From contig ONOH01000005.1 in NCBI GenBank assembly GCA_900319405.1, positions 1-64,000 of the forward strand: 64,000 nucleotides of DNA, written 5' to 3'. Positions within the stretch are counted from its first letter, which is position 1. The number at the start of each line of letters is the position of its first letter. The DNA is from an uncultured Bacteroidales bacterium. GTDB taxonomy: Bacteria; Bacteroidota; Bacteroidia; Bacteroidales; UBA932. This document shows, piece after piece, positions 27,075 through 34,805 of the stretch. The notes under the pieces were generated by a model, which saw only the letters and a list, made by a program, of their open reading frames with translations, ran no database searches and was not told the DNA's origin. The translations under genes were made by a program, and so were the position numbers.

Positions 27075-28853
27075 TTAAAAAGCCAGGCAGGCCCGGACTG
27101 AATGAGTAAAGGATGACCTCCAATTATCGTCTTCGCTACCCACATACCAATATCCATCGCTGGAAACCCAATCCCAGAAATTGAGACTCCAAGCCCAATC
27201 TGTACCATATTCGGTTGCAGTCCAATAGCCACTGGTTTGATTTGAATTCTTCATTATTGTGGCTCCTGAAGAAGTGAGTTTTTCCATTAATTTAGTAGCA
27301 CGTGTAACAGAGACGCTTGTCGCTTTTGGCGTTCCTGTATCGCCACAACCAACGAACATATACTGCCAGTCAAGTATGCTGGGAAGACGCCATGTCCCGC
27401 CAAATACGGCAGGCGTCTGAGCTGCTGATGCTGTTATTGCATCTGCCCAGTGAAGTTTCGACGCACTAACATCGTCCAATGCAATGGCCAGGCCATGGGC
27501 ACAATTGGAGGCGTTACCCACGTAAGCAATCATGGCAACGGCCGTCGAACTTGCATTGGCAGCCGCTACATTGTCGTAGATGTTGCCATCCACGCCAATC
27601 ACCTTGCCGATATCGCCGGAGGTGGCTGCATAATAGGCCGGCTCCTGTACCATCCTTAGGCCAATCTCGTAGTACTGTCCATCTACAAACTCAACGCTGG
27701 GGCTGGTGAGCATGTAGCCGTTGACACCGTCGGATGCCCAGATTTCATATGTGTCTGCCTCGCCCAATTCGTTACGCAGGGCAACGGTCAGTTCATCAGT
27801 GGCAGCATCGGGCGTGATGGTCAGTGAACCATAGACGGAAGTCAATACGGGCTCACCCGCGAGATCCACCACGTCCACTTTTTGCGAACTGTTCTGACGA
27901 AGATACATTCCGTTGCTAAAGTCAATGGGGGAGTCGGAACCATATTCCGCATTGAAATTGACAAGGTTATCATAGCCGGAGTCCGATTCTATTTCTATAG
28001 TCAACACCTGGGAAACAGCGTCACTCGTCTTGAAGCGATAAAGGTATTTGCCGCCCACAACTTTATAACCCCCTGTGCCAAAATCATCATCTTCGTGGAA
28101 AAACGCATAATCATTGCCTTGAATATTCATCATATGGCCGGGTTTCTCGCTAAGTTCGATATAGAGATAGTTGTCAGGACCGGTGACAGGTTCATATCCT
28201 TCCGGAGTGGGGCTGATCATCTCACGGCTCTGCACCAGCTTTCCGCCATTGGCAGAAAGTTTCAGGGTGGTGACATTGAGCGGGGCACTTGTCGCCTTGT
28301 TCTTGAGATAGAACTTCACGATGGCCTGCTGGCTCTCCAGGGTGGCGGGATCAGTGGTGATGGTGGTTCCCTCCACATCGCTCACAGTTACCTGGGCCGT
28401 AGCGTAATCGTATTTCTTCTCTATGGAGTTCTCGTCGCCAAGCAGGATACCCTTCTGGCCGGTGTAATTCCATTCGGCCCGGGGGAAGAGGAGATTCAGC
28501 TTATCGTTAATAGCGGCACCGGTCACGCTGCCCGTAAAGGTGGTGCTGGCCGTTTCGCTGGCGGCGGCCGTCAGGGTGCCCAGCGGGGTGTCACCCCAAT
28601 TCTCGGCAAAAACGCTCACCTGGTCTGTGGCAGCCCATTTGACGTTCAGTGTTTTCTCGTCCAGGGACAGCGCTTTGGTGTCTTCGCCCTTGGACGCGTT
28701 CACGCTAAGGGTGTATTCTTTTACGGCGGGCTCTTCGGGAGCAGTCACTTCCGGAGTCAGTTCCTTTTCCTTCTGGCAGGAGGCGGCGGCCAGAACGGCA
28801 GCAGCAAAGGCTGCAGTATAATTCATAAGCTTTTTCATCATTCTTTCCTCCAT
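27075..28853 (-). CDS. Fimbrillin-like surface lipoprotein with Lcl/DUF1566-type C-terminal domain
   Basis: This 592-residue protein has a lipoprotein signal (lipobox AAASC). Residues ~45-400 show the fimbrillin-family pattern (KWAATDQVSVFAEN, DKLNLLFPRAEWNY) seen in Mfa/FimA-type pilins and anchors. The last ~140 residues (GGTWRLPSILDWQYMF, SGYWTATEYG, SVRACLAF) match the Lcl/DUF1566/FISUMP-like domains found at the tips of surface proteins. It is probably exposed on the cell surface. It is the second gene after a promoter with twin upstream repeats, following a 52-aa peptide, and is likely controlled by the adjacent AraC regulator. Confidence 0.75.
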   Translation of the reverse strand: MEERMMKKLMNYTAAFAAAVLAAASCQKEKELTPEVTAPEEPAVKEYTLSVNASKGEDTKALSLDEKTLNVKWAATDQVSVFAENWGDTPLGTLTAAASETASTTFTGSVTGAAINDKLNLLFPRAEWNYTGQKGILLGDENSIEKKYDYATAQVTVSDVEGTTITTDPATLESQQAIVKFYLKNKATSAPLNVTTLKLSANGGKLVQSREMISPTPEGYEPVTGPDNYLYIELSEKPGHMMNIQGNDYAFFHEDDDFGTGGYKVVGGKYLYRFKTSDAVSQVLTIEIESDSGYDNLVNFNAEYGSDSPIDFSNGMYLRQNSSQKVDVVDLAGEPVLTSVYGSLTITPDAATDELTVALRNELGEADTYEIWASDGVNGYMLTSPSVEFVDGQYYEIGLRMVQEPAYYAATSGDIGKVIGVDGNIYDNVAAANASSTAVAMIAYVGNASNCAHGLAIALDDVSASKLHWADAITASAAQTPAVFGGTWRLPSILDWQYMFVGCGDTGTPKATSVSVTRATKLMEKLTSSGATIMKNSNQTSGYWTATEYGTDWAWSLNFWDWVSSDGYWYVGSEDDNWRSSFTHSVRACLAF

Positions 28854-28856
28854 CGT

Positions 28857-29012
28857 TTACCAGTTCCAGATTCCGTCATCATCAAGGGAGCTGGGCTCTA
28901 TCCCACTGTTGGATTGTCCGTAGGATTTGCGTCCTACGCTGCCGCATACAACGCCTTCGATTTTCACCTCCAGGGCCTCGGCCACGGGAGCATCGTACTT
29001 TTCCTTTTTCAT
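28857..29012 (-). CDS. 51-52 residue peptide with conserved-looking GVVCGS motif
   Basis: This short open frame starts with ATG at 29012. The N-terminal half is charged (MKKEKYDAPVAEALEVKIEG), followed by VVCGSVGRKSYG and an acidic tail. Short proteins of this style occur beside fimbrillin-type lipoproteins in Bacteroidales, but I know of no function. It has no classical signal peptide. It is the first gene behind the promoter at 29065 and ends three bases before the lipoprotein start, so it is translated with it. Confidence 0.6.
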   Translation of the reverse strand: MKKEKYDAPVAEALEVKIEGVVCGSVGRKSYGQSNSGIEPSSLDDDGIWNW

Positions 29013-29064
29013 TTTTTTATGATTTTTAGTTGAGTATTCGTCGCCTTTGACACAAAGGGTTCGG

Positions 29065-29095
29065 CAAATGTAGCACAACAAAAATGCCCCGGCAA
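29065..29095 (-). promoter_or_regulatory. Promoter of the peptide/fimbrillin operon
   Basis: Reading the minus strand: TTG (29095-29093), 20 bp, TACATTTG (29072-29065), with a start near 29058. The -33 element lies inside the terminator hairpin of the AraC gene. Confidence 0.65.
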
Positions 29096-29100
29096 GGGGC
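29079..29100 (-). terminator. Terminator of the AraC-type regulator gene
   Basis: On the minus strand, GCCCC (29100-29096), loop TTGCC, GGGGC (29090-29086) and then ATTTTTG follow 54 nt after the AraC stop codon. Confidence 0.55.
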
Positions 29101-29110
29101 CGGAGCACGA

Positions 29111-29158
29111 TTTTTACGCAGAGTCAAAAATCCGGGACAATTTTTTACGCAGAGTCAA
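29111..29158. promoter_or_regulatory. Twin 17-bp direct repeats, probable AraC operator
   Basis: TTTTTACGCAGAGTCAA occurs at 29111-29127 and again at 29142-29158, identical, 31 bp apart (three helical turns). They sit about 55-100 bp upstream of the predicted start of the peptide/fimbrillin operon, the usual position for an AraC-type activator. The distal copy overlaps the 3' end of the regulator gene. Confidence 0.65.
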
Positions 29159-30321
29159 TTTTGCGGGTCCGCCTCCCGGGTCCACTTGTGGGGAGGGAGG
29201 CCGGTGACGGCGGTGAAGGTGCGGGAAAAGACCGAAGGGGAAGAGAAGCCGCAGCGGGCCGACAAGTCTGCCATCCGAATTTCCGGATGCTCGGTTTTGA
29301 GGCGCTTGGCCTCCCGGATGCGATGGTGGTTCACAAACTGGTAGAAGGTGATCCCATATTCCGTGTGGATGAAATGGGAGAGGTAGGTGCGGTTCATCGG
29401 CAGCACGGCCTGCAGGTCCAGAAGCTTGAAATCCGGATTCAGATGGGGCTTCTCGCGCTCCATCCATTCTTCCAGCACACGGCGATAGTGGGCGGCATCG
29501 TGCTCCGGATAGGACGGCGCCTCTACCCGGTGCCGGCTGTTTTTATCGGCCCGGTGGTGCAGCATCGTCCACGGATCCCGGCGGAAGAGAATTTGCTCGG
29601 TACTGTACGCAAACATGAAGATGGTGAGCCAGAGCTGGGTAAATCCGCGCGCGTGGCCGTGCGCAATGCACATGTAGAAATAGACAAGGCCCACCAGGAC
29701 AAACATGGCCAGGTAACGCACAATCCACTCTACCTCGATGTCCTTGAGGGAGGAGTAGTTCTCTTCGCACCAGAGGTGGTATTTCTGCACGTGGGTAAGC
29801 AGAAGGCCGATGAGAACAAGCGGATACAGGACGACGAGGGGCTGAAGGTTGGCCGGGACGAAATAGTCCAGAAGGGCCAGCACCAGCATCGGCAGAATCT
29901 GGACCAGGGCACGCCAGGGAGTCATCCAGCCGGGACGGAGCGCCTCGGTGGGATACAGCAGCAGCGTCCAGCCCAGCAGGTTTCCCAGCAGCAGTTCCAG
30001 GGTGGAAAAGCGATAAGCTCCCATATTCATTGCAGGAGCGGTGGACGTCAGCCACAGGATGAGATAGGCGCCGTCGGCCAAACCCCACAGGAGCAGCGTC
30101 CAGCCCCACATTCTGCGCACGCGAAGCCCACCCGAATGACGGAACATCATCCATGCTCCGAACAGGGACAGGGAGGAGGAAACGGCAACGAGCACCGGGG
30201 AAATCACACGGTCAAAATGATCGTCAGGAATGTAAGCGGACAAGCAGAAACTCACGACCACGCCCAAGGCAAGGACAAGGAAAAAGCGCAGCTCCGACGC
30301 ATATTTGGCCCACTGATTCAT
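29155..30321 (-). CDS. Membrane-embedded AraC-family regulator
   Basis: This 388-residue protein (ATG at 30321 preferred over an upstream start) has about seven transmembrane helices between residues 10 and 250, a short linker, and a C-terminal AraC/XylS DNA-binding domain (about 285-388) with two helix-turn-helices: LDLQAVLPMNRTYLSHFIHTEYG and MADLSARCGFSSPSVFSRTF. Proteins of this layout sense membrane or envelope signals directly. The adjacent divergent repeats and the fimbrillin operon are its probable target, by position. Confidence 0.85.
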   Translation of the reverse strand: MNQWAKYASELRFFLVLALGVVVSFCLSAYIPDDHFDRVISPVLVAVSSSLSLFGAWMMFRHSGGLRVRRMWGWTLLLWGLADGAYLILWLTSTAPAMNMGAYRFSTLELLLGNLLGWTLLLYPTEALRPGWMTPWRALVQILPMLVLALLDYFVPANLQPLVVLYPLVLIGLLLTHVQKYHLWCEENYSSLKDIEVEWIVRYLAMFVLVGLVYFYMCIAHGHARGFTQLWLTIFMFAYSTEQILFRRDPWTMLHHRADKNSRHRVEAPSYPEHDAAHYRRVLEEWMEREKPHLNPDFKLLDLQAVLPMNRTYLSHFIHTEYGITFYQFVNHHRIREAKRLKTEHPEIRMADLSARCGFSSPSVFSRTFTAVTGLPPHKWTREADPQN

Positions 30322-30460
30322 TGATAAAACGGATGCTAAAATAACACAATTTGGGCAAAAAAGCAAAAAGGACGCAGCAGGAATTTATATTTAGCCTAAA
30401 ATGAACTAAATCTACACAAATCCTTCCACCGCTACGCGAAAAGAGAAGGCGGAATACTTT

Positions 30461-30503
30461 ACTAAATCCCGCTTTTCAGGAGACTTTTAGCAGAAAATAA
30501 TTT
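30461..30503. repeat. Hairpin repeat flanking the ATPase gene, left copy
   Basis: CTAAATCCCG followed after about a dozen bases by TTTTAGCAGAAAAT closely matches the element at the other end of the ATPase gene (31958-32005) in the same orientation. It ends at the gene's stop codon. Confidence 0.65.
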
Positions 30504-31925
30504 CTACACAAAGAGATCGTCCATCACCACCTGGGACTGCACTGCGTCGGAGTACATATTCTCCTTCACGCCATAGGTGGTGACCATTGATATGAGAATG
30601 GACTTTCTGGTTCCGGTCTCGCGGATGAAGGCCGCAACCTTGTTCCGGAGTTTCTCATCGTAATCCTTGTCGATGACGTATGGCTCGGCCGCCCACTTCA
30701 TTTCGCAGATGTTGATGGTGTCGTCCCTGCGGTCGATGAGGAGGTCAATTTGTGCTCCCTTCTCTCCCGGTCCCAGATTCTTCTGATTGGAACGCCAGGC
30801 GCATTGTTTGGTCATCACGCCTGCAATGCCCAGCGCAGCTTTGATCTGCCCCACGTGCTTCAGGCATACCCGCTCGAAGGCCAGGCCGGACCAGGCGCGA
30901 TGAACGCCCGAATTGAGGGAATGGCTCCAGAAAGCCGGATCACCGCCGGACTCCTTGATGAACTTGTAATAGAAGAGCGTGTAGTTGTCGATAAGCTGGA
31001 AAATGGCATCCTTCTTCTCCTTGCCGATGGCGGCGTACTTGCGGATGAAGCCGCACTGCTCCAGCTCTTCCAGGCAGGAGGTAAGGACACCGCTGTTCTC
31101 CAGGCCGTAATCATCAATCAGCTCCTGGCGCGTGAGGCCTTTGGCTTTGTCCCCCAGGGCCTCCACAATCTTGATGTAACGGTCCGGATTCTTGAACAAA
31201 GACTCGTACAAGGCACTGTACTCCCCGCGCAGTTTTCCGTTCTCCGCAAAGAAGAGATTGTCGATGTTCTGGGCGGCAGACTTTCCCCGCTGCAGCAGAC
31301 TCCAGTAGTATGCCGGTCCTCCCATCACCATATAGAGCGTCAGAATCTGATACCGGCCCATACGGATGTTCCGGCTCTGCAGATACTCCTCGCATTCCTT
31401 CAGCGTGAAAGGCATCAGATAGATCTGCGTGTTCACGCGGTTGTGAAGGCCTCCCCGGTCCTTGATGACCTTGTTGATGATCCAGGACGTTGCGGAAGCA
31501 CAGATAATCAACAGAACGTCCTTGCGGGCGCTGCACCAGCTGTTCCAGAAATGCTCCAGGGCGGAAACGAAGTTGGACTTAGGCGTATCCATCCAAGAGA
31601 TCTCGTCAATGAAGATTACCTTCTTTTTCTTCCGGCTGGACTTGATGACAAGCTTCAGGGCATTGAAGGCATCGGGCCAGCTGGCAAACTCGGGACAATC
31701 CTTGTAGCCGTAGTCAATCAGCGAAGTGCGGAAAGCGGCAAGTTGACCAGCAATCTTTTCCTTCGCCACACCCGTGTGCTGGAAGGTGAATTCATAGTTG
31801 AACGCCTCACGTACGAGGAAAGTCTTGCCCACACGGCGACGGCCGTACACCGCCACGAATTCGGAGTATTCCGACTTGAAAGCATCCCCCAGCTCCTTGA
31901 GTTCTTCTTTTCTACCAATAAGCAT
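30504..31925 (-). CDS. AAA/STAND ATPase with C-terminal DUF234 PD-(D/E)XK-like domain
   Basis: This protein of about 473 residues starts at MLIGRKEELKELG; an ATG 33 bases upstream lies inside a hairpin and is less likely. Walker A is GRRRVGKT (about residue 25) and Walker B is VIFIDEIS. A winged-helix middle (LTRQELIDDYGL) follows, then a C-terminal DUF234-type region where QIDLLIDRRDDTINICEMKW supplies the D...E-x-K triad of PD-(D/E)XK folds. These archaeal-type ATPases are common in Bacteroidetes, often in several copies, with no established role; defence or mobile-element functions are suggested. The two flanking matching hairpins are unusual. Confidence 0.8.
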   Translation of the reverse strand: MLIGRKEELKELGDAFKSEYSEFVAVYGRRRVGKTFLVREAFNYEFTFQHTGVAKEKIAGQLAAFRTSLIDYGYKDCPEFASWPDAFNALKLVIKSSRKKKKVIFIDEISWMDTPKSNFVSALEHFWNSWCSARKDVLLIICASATSWIINKVIKDRGGLHNRVNTQIYLMPFTLKECEEYLQSRNIRMGRYQILTLYMVMGGPAYYWSLLQRGKSAAQNIDNLFFAENGKLRGEYSALYESLFKNPDRYIKIVEALGDKAKGLTRQELIDDYGLENSGVLTSCLEELEQCGFIRKYAAIGKEKKDAIFQLIDNYTLFYYKFIKESGGDPAFWSHSLNSGVHRAWSGLAFERVCLKHVGQIKAALGIAGVMTKQCAWRSNQKNLGPGEKGAQIDLLIDRRDDTINICEMKWAAEPYVIDKDYDEKLRNKVAAFIRETGTRKSILISMVTTYGVKENMYSDAVQSQVVMDDLFV

Positions 31926-31957
31926 CGTCGTATCGTTTTGATGTTGCAAGTTAAACA

Positions 31958-32005
31958 TTTTCTGCTAAATCCCGAAATTTTTCGACGATTTAGCAGAAAA
32001 TTTCG
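31958..32005. repeat. Hairpin repeat flanking the ATPase gene, right copy
   Basis: Perfect 14-bp arms TTTTCTGCTAAATC (31958-31971) and GATTTAGCAGAAAA (31987-32000), with an inner CGAAA/TTTCG stem, lie immediately upstream of the ATPase gene. They could be an operator, a transposition end or an RNA hairpin in the leader. Confidence 0.75.
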
Positions 32006-32175
32006 AGGACGCTGCGGGGACAAAGGTCAAAAGGATAGAATGATACATTATTGATATGCAATATGATACGGACTTTCCCTATTTCCCGCCCGGAAACCAG
32101 AACACTGTGGCGACGAGCAGGGCCGATGACAGGTAAATCCTGTCCATGACCTCTTGCGGCGGTCTCCGGCTAGCC

Positions 32176-32253
32176 ATGATCAGCACCATTTACGGCCTCA
32201 TCATTTATTTCATCTCCCTGCTTATCCGCATGGTCCAAAAGCCCCGGATTTGA
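32176..32253 (+). CDS. Possible 25-residue hydrophobic peptide
   Basis: ATG at 32176 opens a frame reading MISTIYGLIIYFISLLIRMV with a short basic tail and stop. A single transmembrane helix plus positive tail resembles type I toxin peptides, but there is no promoter or antisense RNA I can point to. The rest of 32006-32274 shows no other gene. Low confidence. Confidence 0.2.
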   Translation: MISTIYGLIIYFISLLIRMVQKPRI

Positions 32254-32274
32254 TGCGAATTCAAATATTATTCG

Positions 32275-32282
32275 TATCTTTG
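32275..32282 (+). promoter_or_regulatory. -7 element before the 94-aa gene
   Basis: TATCTTTG at 32275-32282, 23 nt before the start codon at 32306. A TTTG at 32249-32252 is 22 bp upstream, slightly beyond the usual spacing. Confidence 0.5.
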
Positions 32283-32305
32283 CAGCGAATTAATTCACAA
32301 AGGAT

Positions 32306-32590
32306 ATGAATCTTAGAGACATCAAGAAAGACATTCAGTATGTGATCAGTGCGTTCATCGACGACTGCACCCTCTTCCTGAACCTGAACCCCGGAAAGAA
32401 CGCCGACGAGATTACGGGCCTCATCGACAAGGCCGTGGATTTGTACAACGAGCTGCGTGACAAAGTAGTTTCCGCTCCGAAGGAAGGCGTAAAAGCCTAT
32501 TTCTCCCAGGTGAACAAGGAGCTCCTGGAAAAGACGGACGCCCTGTACGATGAGCTCAGCGCCGCCGTCAAGAAAGGCCTCGGCAAATAG
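32306..32590 (+). CDS. Small helical cytosolic protein, unknown
   Basis: This 94-residue protein is almost entirely helical and highly charged, without cysteine clusters or signal (MNLRDIKKDIQYVISAFIDD at the N-terminus). A similar short gene is common in Bacteroidales and may be nucleoid- or membrane-associated, but I know of no experimental role. It is bounded by its own promoter and a strong terminator, hence a single-gene unit. Confidence 0.6.
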   Translation: MNLRDIKKDIQYVISAFIDDCTLFLNLNPGKNADEITGLIDKAVDLYNELRDKVVSAPKEGVKAYFSQVNKELLEKTDALYDELSAAVKKGLGK

Positions 32591-32611
32591 GCCTCATCCA
32601 TAAAAACCCTG

Positions 32612-32641
32612 ACGCGTGTCTTGCAAGGCACGCGTTTTTTT
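32612..32641 (+). terminator. Strong intrinsic terminator
   Basis: Perfect arms ACGCGTG (32612-32618) and CACGCGT (32629-32635), extended by CTTG/CAAG within the loop, are followed by seven T. The TTG at 32621-32623 can also serve as -33 for the next gene (20 bp before TACTTTTG at 32644-32651). Confidence 0.9.
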
Positions 32642-32673
32642 GGTACTTTTGTAACTTAAGAAACGAAAGCATT

Positions 32674-32985
32674 ATGGCCAATCTGTTCAACTTCGGCTTC
32701 TTCGGGAACCAGCCGCACCGCGTGTTCAACTACAAGCCCCGCTACTACGACCCCGAGGAGGAAAAGCGCCGCCAAATGTTCGGAGACGTGGACGGCACCA
32801 ACGAAAAGGCTCGCGAGGACGGTTCGTATGTACCGGGGAGCAGCCTCAGGGGCGCATTCCGCAACGGAAACTACCAGAAAACCCGGACAGACATGAAGGT
32901 GGCCCACACCATCATCACCATCGTCACGCTGGTGCTTATTGTGCTGGTGCTCGTTTACATTTCCAAATTCTTTGAATTGCTGTAG
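32674..32985 (+). CDS. Small single-pass membrane protein upstream of mutL
   Basis: This 103-residue protein has an N-terminal soluble part with NYKPRYYDPEEEKRRQ, and a C-terminal transmembrane helix (about residues 78-98). This small gene regularly precedes mutL in Bacteroidetes, without known function. Promoter TACTTTTG at 32644-32651 lies 22 nt upstream. A dispersed repeat begins right at its stop codon. Confidence 0.7.
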   Translation: MANLFNFGFFGNQPHRVFNYKPRYYDPEEEKRRQMFGDVDGTNEKAREDGSYVPGSSLRGAFRNGNYQKTRTDMKVAHTIITIVTLVLIVLVLVYISKFFELL

Positions 32986-33012
32986 ATTCTTCGCTGCGCT
33001 CAGAATGACAGG
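32985..33012. repeat. Dispersed TTCGC...GCTCAG.ATGACAGG repeat, copy 1
   Basis: This 28-bp stretch between the stop of the membrane protein gene and the mutL ATG closely matches 34138-34165 inside mutL (GAT-CTTCGC, then CGCTCAG-ATGACAGG). The same kind of element is dispersed in many bacterial genomes. Confidence 0.6.
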
Positions 33013-34803
33013 ATGGAACTGAAGATTTTACCCAAAAATATAGCGGACATGATTGCCGCGGGGGAAGTGGTCCAGAGACCGGCCTCCGTGGTGAAGGAAC
33101 TGATGGAGAATGCGGTGGACGCGGGCGCCACGGACGTGAAGGTGGTGATTGCCGATGCGGGCCGCACCCTCATCCAGGTCATCGACAACGGCTGCGGCAT
33201 GATGCCGGACGACGCCGTGCTGTGCTTCGAGCGGCACGCCACCAGCAAACTCTCATCGGCCGAGGACCTGCATCATATCCTGACCTTCGGTTTCCGCGGG
33301 GAGGCGCTGGCTTCCATCGCCGCCGTGGCCGAGGTGAGCCTGCGCACCCGCACCGCCTCGGAGGAGGCCGGCGTGGAAGTGCTGATGGCGGGCTCCGAGA
33401 ACAAGGGCACCCGCGAGGTGAGCTGCCCGGTGGGCACCAATGTGAGCGTGCGCAATCTCTTTTACAACATCCCCGCCCGGCGAAAATTCCTCAAGAGCGA
33501 CAACGTGGAACTGCGCCACATCGTGGAGGAATTCCAGCGCGTGGCCCTCACCCGGCCCGGGGTGGCTTTCTCCCTCACGCACAACGGACGGGACATCCAC
33601 GTGGTGAAGGCCACCAAAAGCCTCAAATTCCGCATCCAGGACCTTCTGGGGCCGACGGTGGTGGGAGACATCGTGGACATATCGGCCCAGACCAGCATCG
33701 CTTCGCTGCAGGGCTATGTGGGGAAGCCGGAGTCGGCCCGGAAGACGCTGGGGAACCAGTTTTTCTTTGTCAACGGCCGCTATTTCCGCAGCCCCTACCT
33801 GCACAAGGCGGTGATGAAGGCCTATGAGAACCTGATTCCAGAGGGCAGCACGCCCTCGTACTTCATCTACCTGGATGTGGATCCGGCCACCGTGGACGTA
33901 AACATCCACCCCACCAAAGCGGAAATCAAGTTCGAGGAAGACCAGCTGCTGTTCCAGACGGTGATGGCCGCCGTGAAAGAGGCAATGGGCCGGTCGGGAA
34001 CGGCCGGCTCGCTGGACTTTGACAACCCGGAGGCTGTGGAGATGCCCGTGGTGGGCACCCGCTTCGAGGAGTACCGTCCAACCGTCACGCCGGAGGCGGG
34101 GGTGGACTGGAATTACAATCCGTTCGAGGAGGAAGGAGATCCTTCGCCGACGCTCAGGATGACAGGACAGGGTGGAACCAGGCAATACACGGATCCGAAT
34201 CCGAATTACGGGGCGCTGTTCGAGGACCGGACGATGCCCACTGCGCAGGTCCTGATTGTCCAGGGACGGTTCATCCTTTCGCAATCGGCCTCGGGAATCA
34301 TGGCGGTGCATATCCGGCGGGCGCAGGAAAGGCTGTTCTACGACCGCTTCCTGAAGGCCCTCCGCGAAGACAGCCACGTCTCCCAGACCGCCCTTTTCCC
34401 GGTGCAGGTGAATGTGGGCACCCAGGGCCGGCTCCTTCTGGAAGAGCAGGAGGAATCGCTCCGGAAAATGGGCTTTGAGATAGCGCCTTTCGGCCCCGAC
34501 ACCGTGGTGGTAAGCGGGGTTCCCGAAGGATGCGACGCCAGCCCCGGGAGCGTGGAGACCCTGATGGGCAATCTCCTTCTGGTCCTTGCCGACAGCACCC
34601 AGTCCCTGCCCCAGGTGATGGAGCAGACACTGGCCCGGAAATTCGCCGTCCTGGGGGCGTCCGGCTCGGAAAGGATGAAGTCCCCGCTGGAGGCGCAGCG
34701 CCTGATAGACGCACTCCTGAAAAGTGAAAATCCCGAATTTACGGCCGCCGGACGGCGGATTATCTCCATCATCCCGGCCGATGAACTGGAAAAACGATTT
34801 TAG
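33013..34803 (+). CDS. mutL: DNA mismatch repair protein MutL
   Basis: This GHKL ATPase links MutS to repair. The 596 residues begin with the canonical MELKILPKNIADMIAAGEVVQRP; ATP-lid motifs DNGCGM and GFRGEAL are intact, as is NVHP-like NIHPTKAEIKF. The linker contains a short inserted repeat (GDPSPTLRMTGQ). In the C-terminal domain the endonuclease motif DQHAxxE is replaced by HIRRAQE (433-439) and the late CPHGRP-like motif is not visible, so nicking activity is doubtful. It is co-directional with the rhomboid gene two bases downstream. Confidence 0.95.
   Translation: MELKILPKNIADMIAAGEVVQRPASVVKELMENAVDAGATDVKVVIADAGRTLIQVIDNGCGMMPDDAVLCFERHATSKLSSAEDLHHILTFGFRGEALASIAAVAEVSLRTRTASEEAGVEVLMAGSENKGTREVSCPVGTNVSVRNLFYNIPARRKFLKSDNVELRHIVEEFQRVALTRPGVAFSLTHNGRDIHVVKATKSLKFRIQDLLGPTVVGDIVDISAQTSIASLQGYVGKPESARKTLGNQFFFVNGRYFRSPYLHKAVMKAYENLIPEGSTPSYFIYLDVDPATVDVNIHPTKAEIKFEEDQLLFQTVMAAVKEAMGRSGTAGSLDFDNPEAVEMPVVGTRFEEYRPTVTPEAGVDWNYNPFEEEGDPSPTLRMTGQGGTRQYTDPNPNYGALFEDRTMPTAQVLIVQGRFILSQSASGIMAVHIRRAQERLFYDRFLKALREDSHVSQTALFPVQVNVGTQGRLLLEEQEESLRKMGFEIAPFGPDTVVVSGVPEGCDASPGSVETLMGNLLLVLADSTQSLPQVMEQTLARKFAVLGASGSERMKSPLEAQRLIDALLKSENPEFTAAGRRIISIIPADELEKRF
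34138..34165. repeat. Dispersed repeat, copy 2, in frame inside mutL
   Basis: GATCCTTCGCCGACGCTCAG followed by GATGACAGG corresponds to copy 1 just before mutL and is translated as part of the flexible linker. Confidence 0.6.
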
Positions 34804-34805
34804 CC

